61,613 nucleotides of DNA, taken from assembly GCA_001931875.2 (NCBI GenBank), contig MSJH02000285.1, positions 1 through 61,613 on the forward strand, written 5' to 3'. This DNA comes from Byssochlamys sp. IMV 00236 (lineage: Eukaryota > Ascomycota > Eurotiomycetes > Eurotiales > Thermoascaceae). Position 1 is the first letter of the stretch. Each line of letters begins with the position of its first letter. This document shows, piece by piece, positions 44,271-57,700 of the stretch. The translations under genes and the position numbers were made by a program. Under the pieces are notes generated by a model, which saw only the letters and a list, made by a program, of their open reading frames with translations, was not told the DNA's origin and searched no databases.

Positions 44271-45266
44271 CTATTATTTTCAAATACCTGTGAATAAATG
44301 ATCACGTATGCAGCTGGCATTTTATTTAAACCAGTTTTGTAATTATAAAAAGATGATTACCATGGGTCATATCAACTTTCCCTTTTGACAATGGATAGAG
44401 ACTATTCTGGGAAATTCTCTGGTTTATTTTCCTTGGCACTATTGTATATGCATATAAATCCATTACTGCTCTCTCTTTCTCTTTTTCTTTCACTGACAGT
44501 TACATATGATATCACACATACGCTAGATCGTCATTTACTGCAACAAGCGTTGGATTTCTGTCGCACAACGGAAAGAAAGATGAACAAGATGGTGTTATTT
44601 CAGGTATAAAAAAGAATTAAAAATAGAATAAAGGTGCATATGTCGTATTGTATGATAATCATCTTTTTTTGTGATTATAAAAGATCAACTGGGTAACCGC
44701 GGTATAAGGGCTGAGCGTTTGTATAAATCTAGCCAGATCTGTAGTAAAGGGCTGAAAAGTTTTACTTTATTAATAAAGTACATTGTTAAATATAGCAGGG
44801 CTGAACATTTGTTTTTTTTTTTCTTTTTGCCAAGTTATAAACAGCAAAGAAAACTGAGATTGGATAACATGTTACTATGACAACATTTTTATCTTTTATG
44901 TAAATACCATTAGAGTTGTCAGGGGCAACAAAAATTTAACATTATAAAAGTATATAATTAAATACTATGTATACTTTCATAAATATATAATTCTGTCAAT
45001 CTAAGCCATGTTCGATTATAAGCTAGAAAGGGGGAGATGTGTTTATGGGTCATAGGATGACAGGTCAAAGAGCTATTTATAAAATTTGCTACTTTTTTTA
45101 AAACTTTTCTCGACTCTACAGAACTGTTACACATACGCTTTTCTGTAGACTATAAAAATGTTTATATAAAGTAACCCTTTCTTTTTCTTCTCTGTTTCTC
45201 TTCTTTCCACTTTCTTTACATTTCTTTACTTTTTTCTTTACTTTTTTTTACTAGACATTAAAAGAA
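44271..45266. other. Intergenic; one unresolved exon-like piece and the protease-like promoter
   Basis: Around 44506-44603 a piece reading TLDRHLLQQALDFCRTTERKM is flanked by acceptor- and donor-like sites, but I could not extend it to a gene. TATATAAAG at 45163-45171 lies 95 nt before the ATG of the next gene, followed by a T/C-rich leader. Confidence 0.4.
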
Positions 45267-46885
45267 ATGCGTTTGACAGCTATTTTATTTACCTCAGTCA
45301 CTTTATTATCAACCACATACGCAGCAACGCTCGAAAAAAGATGTCATTTAAGAAGAGAGCCTATCACCGTCAAAAATGGCTTGGTATGTGTACCCTTTTT
45401 GAATACTACATAAACAATAACTAAATAAATTTATTTATAGCCTCTTGGTGAAGTAAAAGTTGGTAATATATTTTTATTCGGATGATGTTCCGATATAGAA
45501 ACTAACACCATTCCGCGTAACTTTGTCTAGGTTCACCACCACAACCTTTCCGAGTATTATTCGATACAAGCAACTCCCTGACCTGGGTGCCTTCTACGGA
45601 TGTTTGTATTAACTTTATATTTAATATACATTTATATTTACATGCACGCTCTTTTCATTTAGTGTCATACGCCCATCTGTCGTAAAAATTCAAACAAGTT
45701 GTACAGTCCAAACACTTCATCTACCGCTGTTAACCTTCATCAAAAGGAATCGATTAAATTTGATGAAGGCGTTTGCATTGACGTTAGACTTTATAGAGTA
45801 AATATATATATGTCACAGCTCTTTATCAGTAGAATAACCCATCTTTTGCTTAGGACACTGTTTCTGTAGCTGGACTTGAAGTACCCAATCAATTATTTGG
45901 TGCTGCCTATAGCGTTAAAGGACTTGATGAAGATCATTGTAAGTCAGCTCGCCTGAAATCCTTTTTAGCACATTTAATAACATTGAACCTTTTTTATTAG
46001 TTGGCTTCCTTGGCTTAGGTAACTATGCTGACGGAGGCAATGTTCGTTTATCATCTAGCAATTCATCTTCTTCTCTCACAAGTAAGTGTTGCCATGATAA
46101 CTTTTTTTTTTTATCAATAACTAACGCTATTCTTTTACATAGAACGTCAAAGTAAGTTCTAGGCTCATCTATTTTTACTTAAAATTTTTAATTTCTTACA
46201 TCATACCGCAGGTGGTGGTAATGGCGCTTTTGCTCCCAATGCTTTCCAGTTAGGTGCCCAGCAAGGATCTGCGCAGTTTGGCTTTTACACCACCAGTCCA
46301 TCATCAGGATTCTATCAAAAGAGAAATAACGATGGACACAATGGAGAGTTCATCATTGGCGGTATTGACCACAATGTTTACAAAGGAGGTATTGCTTATT
46401 TCAAGCTGCCTACCTGCGACTATGGCGATTCTCCTTATTGGAAGACAGAGCTCAAGTGTGTCAAGTTGGGTAACAAGATCGATGTCAAATTGGCTCCCAA
46501 GACATTGGCTTCTTTTAGCACAGGTACCTCCCATATGCTCGCACCTTCCCATCAAGCCGATTTGCTTCATGCTGCTCTTGATGCTCATTATGATGAAGAC
46601 GAAGATGTTTACAAGATTGATTGCTGTGAAGACTTGAGCAAGTTCCCTGACTTGAAGTTTGATTTCAATGGCTACCGTATTACTTTGCCTCCCAAGGCTT
46701 ACCTCAAGAAGGACAATGATAAGCAATGTCACAGTTTGATCGGTCGTAACACAGATGACAAAAACTGGATTCTGGGCGGTTATTTCTCTCAGTGGTTCTA
46801 TCAAGTCTATGATGCCAGTAACTCACAAATCGGTCTTGCTCTTACAAAGGGCGAATCTGATGTCAAGATTGATAAGCTTCATTAA
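45267..46885 (+). CDS. Secreted pepsin-like (A1) aspartic protease homologue lacking the second catalytic Asp
   Basis: Exons 45267-45383, 45441-45462, 45531-45601, 45663-45797, 45854-45938, 46001-46081, 46143-46151 (9 nt) and 46212-46885 join to 397 residues. A signal peptide (about 1-19, LTAILFTSVTLLSTTYA) is followed by a lobe with the first active-site motif FDTSNSLTWVPS (Asp58). The second motif reads ASFSTGTSHMLAP: Ser276 (AGC at 46517-46519) replaces the catalytic Asp of the usual DTGTS/DSGTT. The flap region (SIKFDEGVCID) also lacks the usual Tyr-Gly. The rest of the fold (FIIGGIDHNVYKG, WILGGYFSQWFYQVYD, paired Cys) is kept. The propeptide is unusually short. Probably a non-catalytic binding protein; a sequencing error is unlikely since the flap also differs. 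Confidence 0.88.
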
Positions 46886-47084
46886 ATTGTAAATCTCATG
46901 TTTATTTACTTTTGTATTAAATCATTTTCCTTTCATTCATTTTATATTTTTCAACCACATCTTTTTTGTAATCTTGAATACAAAGCTCATTTCTCCCACT
47001 TGTTTTCTCTATTCATACAATAAAAAATCATTACTTTTCTTAATGCGTATATGAAATGGTATCAAGCATTTATTAATAGTCTTT

Positions 47085-47920
47085 CTAAGCAACACAAACA
47101 CTGTTGTCGGCCTTTGCATTCAAAATAAGAGCAACGATTAAGCCATAAAGACCAAGAACTTCTGCGAAAATTAAAATCAAGACCATCCCGACGAACAATC
47201 TACTTTCCCTAAGATATCCTCTTACACACTATGACACGTTTTTTAATATATGCTTTCTTATTTTAAGCGTCTACTTACATAGTCACCAACAATGCCAATA
47301 GCATAACCTGCCGCTAAACCCCCCATTCCGACAGAGAGACCAGCAGCCAAAGATACAAATCCACTATGTTAGAAGTGAGTATTGCTCTATATTATTTGAT
47401 AAGCAAAAACTTACGAATATAAAGAATAGCCAGATGTTGGAGACACTGTCAAAAAAAAGAAGGTCATGAAAGGGCGTTAGTAAAAGAAAGAATAGTATAA
47501 TAGACTTTCTTACGTTGACCAGCCAAAAGGACTGCGACTACTAAACCATATACAGCAATGATACCACTCATGACAACTGGAATCAATGACTATGTCAAGA
47601 CTGCATGTTTAAGAGAAAAGCTCGTTTGTCATTATATGTATATACCTTCATAACTAACTCGGGCTTAAAAGAACCAATACCGGCAATACCAATACCAGCC
47701 TTTGAGGTGCCATAAGCTGCTCCAATAGCTAAAAGCAAAAAAGAATGTCAATGTCGAATTGTTATTGATACAAGACGAGAACTTACTGCTAAAGGCCATC
47801 TAACACGGTTTAATGTTAATTAAAAGCTTTTGTTATTTACGCTTTACTTACAGCACAGAAAACACCTGCGAACCCGAAAAATGGTGCATAATTTGGACAA
47901 TAAACAGCAGAATCAGACAT
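47085..47920 (-). CDS. V-ATPase proteolipid subunit c or c' (Vma3/Vma11 type)
   Basis: Seven exons on the minus strand (47852-47920, 47787-47799 of 13 nt, 47646-47728, 47514-47589, 47415-47445, 47279-47363, 47085-47228) join to 166 residues. Four membrane helices in two hairpins: [60 protein letters not shown] and [20 protein letters not shown], with the proton-carrying Glu in FAEVLG. This is the rotating ring of the vacuolar proton pump. The tail ([11 protein letters not shown]) is nearer Vma11-type ends than Vma3, but I would not decide without a tree. Confidence 0.93.
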
Positions 47921-48402
47921 TATATATTATAATTTAGTCAAGTCCAGAAAAAAAAAAGAGACGGGTTACTGAACTTTGGCGTTTCATATTGTATTTCAAC
48001 TCACAGCGGAATACTAAATCCAGATGACGTTTACTCAGCTTATGCGAGGAGCACCTTTCTCTCTCTCTCTCTCTCTCTTATACATATACTTCTTCATTAC
48101 TATACGATACAAGTTAACCTTTACTATATAATAATTCTTTATGTCAAGAATGAACACTAATATTTTGCTTGGGGTCAAAAAGAAACAACATTAATCATTA
48201 GAGGCTAGGTTATTCTTTAAATTGACATATATAATCATTTCTCTCCCCTCTTTCCAAGATACGCATACACACACACACGAAATGATTTAGCTTTGTTTGA
48301 CTATGCAATTTTCTTTTCTTGCTGAGTTTTAAGTTATTTCACATCCTACAAAGAAAAAAAACATTTTTTTTCGTTGTTTTCCTTTCAAGCTTGAAACCTA
48401 CA
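47921..48402. other. Bidirectional promoter region of the V-ATPase subunit and NAP1
   Basis: 482 nt between divergent genes, with a (CT)n tract at 48057-48078 and a CA-rich patch near 48266-48280. No gene seen. Confidence 0.5.
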
Positions 48403-49874
48403 ATGGATTCTCAACAATCAGGTAAAATCTTTTTTCTTGTAACAATGGGGTTTCCATAGCAAAAAGCTAATCACGTCGAGAATACTTTAGGTGTTGACAT
48501 TAAGAACAAGGCAGGTAGTTCCACTGCGCCTACACCCCAAAACACACCTATCAATCCTGCTCCCATTACTTCTACCTATCGTCCTTCTATGAACGCCATT
48601 TCTGAAGATATGGAAACCATCACTACAAAAGGTATTCTTTGTTGATCAAACTGATTCATACTGATAATATTATTTGAAGGCGCAGCCAGTGGCAACTCAG
48701 CACTTACTGGTGCATTCACTGGTAATCCCGCTCTTTTAAGCATGCTTCAAGGTAAACTAGGTACTCTCGTGGGCCGTTCCTCTGGATACATTGAATCATT
48801 ACCTGCACCTGTTAAACGCAGACTTAATGGTCTCAAGTATTTCCAATCTAAGCATGCCGAACTTGAAAACAAATTTCAGGAAGAAGTATTGGCTTTAGAA
48901 AAGAAGTACCTCGAACTTTACAAGCCTTTATATGAACAACGTGCAAAGATTATTAACGGTAGCTACGAGCCTACAGAAGAAGAAGTAGCCCTGGGTAAAA
49001 AAGTAGATGAAGAAGAAGAGGAGGAGGAAGAAGAAGAAGGAGAAAAGGAAGAAGAAAGCGATAAGGATATCAAGGGTATTCCTGAGTTCTGGTTAACTTT
49101 GTTAAAGAACCATCCTCAAATTGCTGAAACTATCACCGAGCAAGATGAAGAAGCTTTGAAACACTTGGTTGATATCCGCATGTCCTATATGGATAAGCCA
49201 GGATTCAAACTTGAGTTTGAATTCTCAGAAAATGAGTTCTTTACAAACAAGGTGCTTGTTAAGACTTACTATTATCAGGATCAAGCTATTGGCGGTGATT
49301 TTGTTTATGATCATGCCAAAGGCTGTGATATCGACTGGAAAGAAGGAAAGAACTTGACGGTTACAGTAGAAACAAAGAAGCAACGTCATAAGAGCACAAA
49401 CAAGTCTCGCGTCGTCAAACGCACTGTGGCTGCAGACTCTTTCTTCCACTTCTTTAGTCCACCTGCTATTCCTACTGAAGATGAAGAAATTGATGAAGAG
49501 GAGGCTGAGGGCTTAGACGCTAAGCTTGAAGCAGACTATGAAATGGGTGAAGAATTCAAAGACAAGATCATCCCTCATGCTGTAGACTATTTCACTGGCA
49601 AGGCTCTTCAATACGAAGATTATGACGAAGACTTTGATGTAAGAACAATGAATGTCAGTACTCTCTCTATAAATCTAACCCCGTGCCTGTAGGATGAATA
49701 TTATGATGAAGATGATGATGAAGAGGAGAACGACGACGACGACGATGACGACGACGATGACGATGATGATGCTGTAAGTTAAAATCGTGGAAAAACAAAA
49801 GCAAGTGTATTAACCCAAGTGTGTCATTATAGCCTGCCAAGGATGAAAAAGCACCCGAGTGTAAACAATCTTAA
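48403..49874 (+). CDS. NAP1: Nucleosome assembly protein 1
   Basis: Exons 48403-48421, 48491-48631, 48680-49638, 49693-49773 and 49833-49874 join to 413 residues. The NAP fold covers about 75-360: LPAPVKRRLNGLKYFQSKH, FQEEVLALEKKYLELYKPLYE (long dimer helix), GIPEFWLTLLKNHP, MSYMDKPGFKLEFEF, DSFFHFFSPP and IIPHAVDYFTGKAL. A Glu run sits inside the domain (about 150-165) and a long Asp/Glu tail follows, largely one exon. The protein ends Glu-Cys-Lys-Gln-Ser, a CaaX farnesylation box like the CKQQ/CKQS ends of other NAP1 proteins. Role: H2A-H2B chaperone and histone import. Reading the CaaX end supports the stop at 49872-49874. Confidence 0.95.
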
Positions 49875-50807
49875 TACTATTATTATAAATAAATCCTCCC
49901 TTTAGATAACGGCAGCTAAGACGGTGATCCTCAAATAGCACTAATGATATACACACTTTGACTTGTCGAGATCAGAATACTATGCTATTGTATAAAAGGA
50001 GTTGCTTTATGCACTATGACACCTATTCCTTTTATCTTGACATTATTTGCGTCTTATTCTCTTTTCTCTGGGCCATAGTATCATATCTTTAACTTCAAAA
50101 CGCATAACATAAGCTGAGGACACACCTAAGTCACCACCGAAATGATGAAGTAAGGGTCCAAAGGACCAATTAAAGTGGCTGTGAAGTGACTTGATAACCA
50201 CCAGAGGTTGATTCTCTTTTTAGAGAGGGATGTCTTGATAAAATACTATAATTTGACTCTACATAAGACATCAGGATGAAGCGAATATTCAAAGCAGCAT
50301 TCATATCCCTTTGTCATACCTATTATTACTCATTAAAACTAATACTCTTATCATTTGCATTGCACTTACGATATCACGATCATTTGCAGTGATGTATATT
50401 TAAAGCAGAACAAGTACGAATTAGAGATATATTGACAGAATCGGTATCCTAATGATGTTCTTATATTAGATAAAGAGGATTACATGTACAGGAACTTTCA
50501 GATGGTTTATTAAAGAAAAAAAGTGATTGTGGAAAATTATACATCAAGAGTTGAATGAAGCTAGAGGAAGGCTACGAGCTGGATATCTTTGGAAAACCTT
50601 GTATAATTGCCAACCCACATGGAACAAGCGACTATATTGGCTTTGCAGTAAAAGAGCAAGAAGATCAGATATCAGCTAGTCATTACCTAAGTAAAGACGA
50701 CGATGTAGGAAAGTAGCAGAGCTGTATACTAGAAAGATCGACCATTTCATTCAAAAATTCAGCATATACCCAGCATTTATGTTTTATTTTAAAAACTATT
50801 ACTTAGA
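49875..50807. other. Intergenic; possible upstream part of the MULE relic at its end
   Basis: 933 nt after NAP1. Near 50550-50690 a plus-strand reading gives GRLRAGYLWKTLYNCQPTW and NKRLYWL, which could be the preceding part of the MULE-type transposase relic; frames are broken. Confidence 0.35.
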
Positions 50808-51603
50808 GTGAGTTGGCACAATCAGTTGAAGACAAACTACTTACAAAGAAAGAGAAACAGAAGGCTGGATCGATTAATCTTTATCTTGGTTGATGATGCT
50901 CATGCCGATTTTATGCGCAATACCGCAAGGATGGCTGCTAATATCGGACGTATGAGCTCAGAGACTAGAGAGGCAAGAAAGAGAATGATTGCAGCAGAAG
51001 AGATCAATGAGCCGTCATTAGAAGGTATGGTGCAGAAAGTGTATATCGATGAAGAAGTTTGCTATATTGTCAAGCCTTTCACGACAGAAGTTGTATACGA
51101 TATATCAATTGAGCAAGGAATTATGACTGCATGCAATTGTATAGACTTTCAACGAAATAAGCGTGCCTGTAAGCATATGTATTTAGTTCATCGCTTTGAT
51201 AAAAGCTGTATGGTTTACAGCCAAGGTAGATTGTTACGATAGTAATAAGAGAAATGCCACAATGTACTTATATTACCTAGAAATTGACTCTAGCTTGAGG
51301 GTTCATACGATGGGGTGAGACAACACTTATCCAGAATACTGTAGAGAATGATCATAGTGAAGCAGTTACTGAGAGCTCTGTTGTGCTTCAATCAGAAGTG
51401 CCATCTAAAGCTGGAGATAGAACGGATGCGTTGTTGACAAGCATCACAAGTGTATGCAGACAAGCTTTAGAAAGCTGCATACATTTAACTTCTGAAAATA
51501 GGACAGACTGTTACAAATATATAATGAACTAAGGCAACTGTTGTCAGCTAATGAAGAGATGCAGCTTCCACCAAATATAAATTTGCAAACACAAAGAAGA
51601 TAA
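50808..51603 (+). mobile_element. MULE-type transposase C-terminal relic with SWIM zinc finger
   Basis: Frame 50808-51242 reads SWHNQLKTNYLQRKRNRRLD, LIFILVDDAHADFMRNTARM and then a SWIM motif with Cys-x-Cys ... Cys-x-His (ACNCIDFQRNKRACKHMYLV). This matches the C-terminal part of MULE transposases common in Mucorales. After the stop, coding-like sequence continues (VVLQSEVPSKAGDRTDALLT, SITSVCRQALESC), then shifts frame by one base near 51503 (..LQIYNELRQLLSANEEMQL) and ends at 51601-51603. A possible intron (51223-51281) could remove the first stop, but the later frameshift remains. The DDE core is absent. Confidence 0.65.
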
Positions 51604-51778
51604 AGCATAAAATAAACAAAATCCTTATTTCTTCTTTCCATACAAGTTCAAAAAGGAGGGCAAGATAAGTAAATCGCTTCATTTATGCTACGTCACAAAA
51701 TGGATAAAGCATAAAGGCTAATTTCAGGTCCTAAAAATCAAAAATTTACTATTGCTTTTTCCTGTAATATTTGTCTAG

Positions 51779-54700
51779 ATGAAGCAAGCAGGACCGTCAT
51801 TAAGGAAAGATCAGCAACAACCAGATAAATATAACAACGTTCTAGAACATGATAGGAGGGATGAGCATGGCCATGGACCAGATTTGCTAGTACTCCCTTC
51901 AACATCGACATTCACTCTCAAAGACGATAAGCAAGAGAAATTAAAAAAGAAAGCAAAGAACTTTTTTAACGAAAAGAAAGAGATTAAGCTAAGAGCACAA
52001 AGCTTATGGAGCTACATTGGTAACATAAGAATTACAATGTAAAGCATTGAGACTGACATATTTCTCTTTATCTTAGATGCAACAAATACCTTTGATCAAG
52101 CACGGTTCTTTCAGGAAAATGCAGAACAAGTATTTCAAGTAGTCTATGATACGTGTATGCATCAAATAGACAAAATAAGGAAAACCAAGACAGAAAGACC
52201 ACAATCCTGGAACTCAAAGGAACTCGTCAGTCTCCAAAAGACGCTCTTGTTGCTACGAAAGATATTTTTATTTGTTCCAGAGTTGATGAGGAACGGATGG
52301 CAGAGACAAAATATTGCAGCCATCTTGACCCATATTTTGGATCACCGTAACCATCCAAGGCTACGAGCTCTCGGCTTTCAATTGCTTTTATTGTGGTTGA
52401 ATGACCAAGTAGTAGAATATCCAGAATGCATATACCTATTCTCAAATGCAATTTCCTTGGACTTGTTTATTCTTGATGAGATATCCCCTATAGATACAAC
52501 TTATTCAAACAATAATCATGCCAATGCATCTACTGGCGTCAATATTAGCCCCTCTACAATGAGTCACGTCTCACCAACAACGGCCAGCCTGATGAATAAC
52601 GAACCGTCTGATAATAACATACATAGCAAGCTGCATACTGGCGGACTTCATTTTGTTAAAAAGTTAAGAGAAACACATGCAGAAAAGGGACAGACAAAGC
52701 ATGGACTACAAAGAGATGAACGTATAAAAGCAAGCCAAATTCAGCTACATCAAACGTACATTGTAGATGACGAGTCTACAGCACCGATATTCCCCAATCC
52801 TGCTCCACCCACGTACAATGATTCACTTGTATTAATACACATCTTTATATCAAATCTAGTGCGACTAGCTTATGTCGCAGCTGGTTCACCACCACCACCT
52901 GATGACTATGATTATCCTCCTGGAGACCAGTTTGAACCAGATGATGGAATTGCAACTGGTATTGGAATAGATGCAGCCACTGCAAGTGCAAAGTTCCTAT
53001 TCAAAATATTTAGGACATATTACATAACCAAGTTTGTTCCGCTCATTTCAAAATCATTACAGATAGATGGCGCGATTGAAAATGAAAGTAAGTAAAGAAC
53101 AAGGACCACGATTCGACACTAATGAAAGCAGAATATGGGTTCCCATCCTGTCCTCCTTCTATCCTTAGATGCCTTTTACGTTTCTTGATTGGCTATTGTC
53201 TTGATAATGATAGCAATAATGTACACATCAATTGGCCAACCCAAGCCCCATTTGCATCTTCTTCTCCAGCTATACCCATTCTAAAATCCATTGTGCTATC
53301 ATCCCATGAAACTCGCGAAATGCTGCATGAAATAATTCGCCAAGCTCTTATTTTACCATGTACAAATACACAATATCGCGATATCACACGCGGTGCTATT
53401 CATGTACTTGGAGTTTGGATATTATGTAAGGAAGAGGAAAGACCATCCTTCTTGAGGAGATCAGGTAGTGCAGTCACTCGTTCCAGTAGTACCACTTCGG
53501 CCATATCAATGAATAACGGTAATATACCTAGCACAGAACAGAACAAAATTCTTTCTACTTCGCCTATTGCAGAAGAATTCCCTGTCCATCAGAAAAGCAG
53601 TGAAGACCAACACGATGCCAATGCATTTTTGCGCCGTTATTTAATGATGATAAAGCTGATATTTGAGGATCGACGTGGTTCAGATGATAAAAGTAGAGAC
53701 GTTTTGGCTGCAAATGCACAACAAGTCACAGATTGGGAAGGTTTAGTAGCACTATACAAAGACGCTATTAATGTATATCGTGCTATTGTTGTATCTAAAG
53801 GGGGTATTGACATTGAGTGGGAAAGTTGGGAATTACTATTACATTGTCTCTTGGATATTCAACAATGGCTGATGAGTCAACCAGAAAAGTACAGTAGAGT
53901 TCCTGTCCAGCCTCTGGCAGAAGACCTGGCAAGCTATATTTGGGAAACAGTATTCTATGCATTTGTAAGAGCCAAGATTATTCACATGGAGCTCTGGAAT
54001 CAATTAAAAGTACACGTTGTCAGCTCAACTCGGTGGCCACAAGCTCTACAGCAATGGGTGGTAAGGTTTACTACATGTAATATAGAAACGCGGCTTCTGA
54101 TGTACTCTCTCTTTAGAAAATCATGCATAATTTAACTAGACTATTATCTTCCAGGCTGTACAAAGTAGAATATGACATTGACAGACATCGACCCACAGAT
54201 GATCAACAACAGCCTCTCCATTTTATCAGCAGCAGTCGCTCATCAGCTATAGGAAGTAGTAATAAAAGCAAAATTCGATCTCGACATTTGAGCATCCACG
54301 GCCATCCAAAGAACAATACATCAATCGGTAATAAGCGTGGCTCTGCTGGACGACCATTATCAAGTAGTGGAAGTGAAGGTCAGTTAGTACCAAACGCACA
54401 AGACAAACAGTCTGCGGAACAGCAACAGGCAGACTACTCCCAAAGTACGACGGCTCTTCCTCCTCCTGAAGGAAGTGTCTCGACTATCTTACGCAACCTT
54501 AGCAGTGCTTCCTTATCTGATATTGCAAATACATTCAAATCCGATCGCAAATCAACAAACCTCAGCTCTGTACCCGATAATGAAGAGTTTGAGGATGAAA
54601 CAGTGACAACAACAAAACAAAACATCAAATTTGGAATTAAGAATATTATACCTACAACTTCATTTTCTAATACCTCATCACATACCAGCAGTAGTGGAAG

Positions 54701-57700
54701 CAACTATCATGCTTTGGCCTCATCGGCATCGGCTGCCAAAAGAACGAGCGGTAGTCATACATTAGGAAACAATGCATCAAGCCATGGTATGAATGCAACG
54801 AATGGCGGACAGGACAAAGGCATGACAGGATCTGGAAGACGAACGATCAGTATACAGCAGCTTGACTCGCTATGGCAAGATTCAGGCTCAAAGTTACTGA
54901 ATTTTGTTCACCACAGCAATGAAGGTTCTCAGGCAAACGTAACCAAAGGCTTAACTATCAAGCATGATGATAAGAAAACAGAGTGGGACAGAAGAAGTGG
55001 ATCAAGCTCTGTTATAGATGAAGTTGCATCAAGTCGTTCCAATCGTACTTCTACATCCATACTAGCAGGCGTTGGTGACGCACTCTCTATAATGCCCAGT
55101 TCAGCTGCTGTCACTGAAAAACTTCCTGTGGGTTTAGGATCTTTCAAAAGCTCTGATTTTCTCGTTTTAAGTAACCTGTCTTATGATGGACAGCAAATAC
55201 TGGCTACCTGGAAGAATACGTTGTTGGTTGTAGGCAACATCAATCAAATCGAAGGAGCACAAAATCACGCTATTGCCATTCAATGTATTGTAGATATCTT
55301 GGATACCTTCAAGCTGATACGAGCAGAGCAGCCTTACTGTGATGTGCCTATACCTGCTATATATGATTTTACACCATGGTTACTTGATGCAACAGAGCTT
55401 TCAGAGTGAGTATTTGACAACTTGTTGTTATGATTAAATCAGCTTGAACTCAATATTTTGTAGCACATATGAAATAGGTAAAGCTAGTGCCTATGGTAGC
55501 CTATGTAGGTTAATGTCACAGATTCCAGAGGAAAATATACCAGAGAGCTATTATGCAGCGTTTTACAAATCAATCATCAAAGGGCTTAGTTCTGGCAACC
55601 TATCCATTGTTTATGCTATTCTACTTAATTCTAGCAATCTATTTACTTTTCCACTTCCTGGTATTCATATCTTGATTCCATTTTTTATAGAAGCTATTGA
55701 AAAAGAGGTACTTACACACACGCATCCTTCTTTCTTTCTAATCAATCTTGTTTCATAGCTGCTAAACTATTCTGGTACAAAGCCTTCATTAAAAGTATAC
55801 AAGAGCTGCGTTACGATCTTGGGCTCACTTGTGCCACTGTCGAATCATTTAAAGAATGTGACAATCCATTTCGATGAGATAGATACAAAGTGGATTCCTG
55901 CTTTTGAACAGGAAAAATCGTTTTCGTTTGCTGGTGCAAAACTATGGTTAAAGAATGTCCTGATCAGACTAATAACAAGTAATCAAAATGTCACAGGCGA
56001 ACTTGATACAGAAATACACTGTATGTTGCTCGGTGGTTTATGCGCTTTTGTGCTTGATGAAATGTCGACAGTAGAAAGGTAGCAGCGCCTTACAGTAACT
56101 GATAAAATTCTAATCTCTCTTTTGTTTGCAGTCGCCAAGATGATATTATATATGAATGTATTCTGTCTTTGGTCAATCACTTGTACTGGTGTAATATTTC
56201 TGTTATAAACACTGTGGCCAACTGTCTGATTACACTTGCTCATACGTATGATGGAGAGCTTGATCCAGAAGGGGTAAGTTTATCAGAGAAGGAATGTACC
56301 AAGCTAATATGTTCATTAGATTGTTGTGCAAGAAGTACTGACTCATATTATTGATGCACTTAATGTACATTTGAAGTACTATGAGCGAAGTAGCAAGACC
56401 GGAAGAGGTTTTATTATTTCCAAGCTATTTAGCTGTCTTTTAGACTGGATTATGTCAATCGATCCCATCATCCTTACAGAAACTGATCTTTGTCAGCTTG
56501 TATTTGATGTGATTGAACTTGCCATTCATTTATCATCGGTAAGGATTCTATTTATATTCTCATACGCCAGGCCAATAACTATTATTAAACAAAAAAGGAT
56601 GGTCATGAAAAAATATTACCACATCCTCCTAGATCCGTTAGCACAAGTTCAAAGAAAAAAGAAGCTTCATTCAAGTTTAAATTAGGAGCAGATAAAAGAC
56701 CAGACATACAACAGAATGAGCATATTGTTGGTTCAGACACCTTGCCAGAAAATGATCAAGATTATGTCAAGGTAAGAATGAGCGGTGCTTACGAGATGAT
56801 GATACTTATATTGTATAAAGGAATCTGCTGAAGCAGTCCTGCTTCATTTACTCCATCACTTTAACAACTTCGCATCTCCTTATGGCCCTGCCACTTTGTA
56901 TAGCACAATCGCTGGACCTGGTGTTTCGCAAGATGATGGAGATTATCAGCAGTACCAATATTTCTCATTCAATGACACTACTATTATTGCATTTGTGGAA
57001 CTTCCTGAAGCAAAAGGTTTCTATCATATGACACATCCATGATGGAAGTAAAACTAAATTATATTCATAGAAAAACGTCAAGCAAGGATGATCATACGAG
57101 ATCTTACTGGACGTTATGTCTGGGATGCCCAACTAGAACCAAAGGCAATCTTGTCTGGAAGCTCAGAAAGATTAATAAGCACAAAGAAATTGGGCAACGC
57201 TTTAGATAAAAGGTTTATAAAAAGTGAGAATAAATCGAACAATGGAGCGTAAGTAAATATCTTGTTGAACCTTTTTTTTTTTAACAACATTATTATTACT
57301 AATAGATTGGCTGATCATGGAAAAGACCCAATGTCTTTGTTATTAAAACAGTAAGTAAAGCATAGGCCAATTTGTTACAATGGTATTAATATCAGATAAA
57401 AAAGGATTGGTGAATTACATCCAGATTGCCTCTTAGATCCTAGTCTACCACTTAATGTGCCAAGTACTCCCACTGCACTTCAATTAGATATGCTTGGCAA
57501 CCTAGGAGAGCGTTTAGAGGATTATTTGAAGAAAGAAGCAGAACAGAATGCTCAGCAGGCACCAGACGTGTAAGTCATTAGTTTACCCTCACTACAGCAC
57601 ATGCTATAACCTAACACTCGATACTTTTTAGAAGGCTTTGGTATACAAAGATGAATAGCTTACGTCAAAGAGAATCTGGAGAAAATAAGCAAGGTGAATC

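Noticed and set aside
44506..44603. Exon-like piece TLDRHLLQQALDFCRTTERKM with splice-like borders
   Set aside because: No start, partner exon or recognisable family could be found on either side, so not called as a gene.
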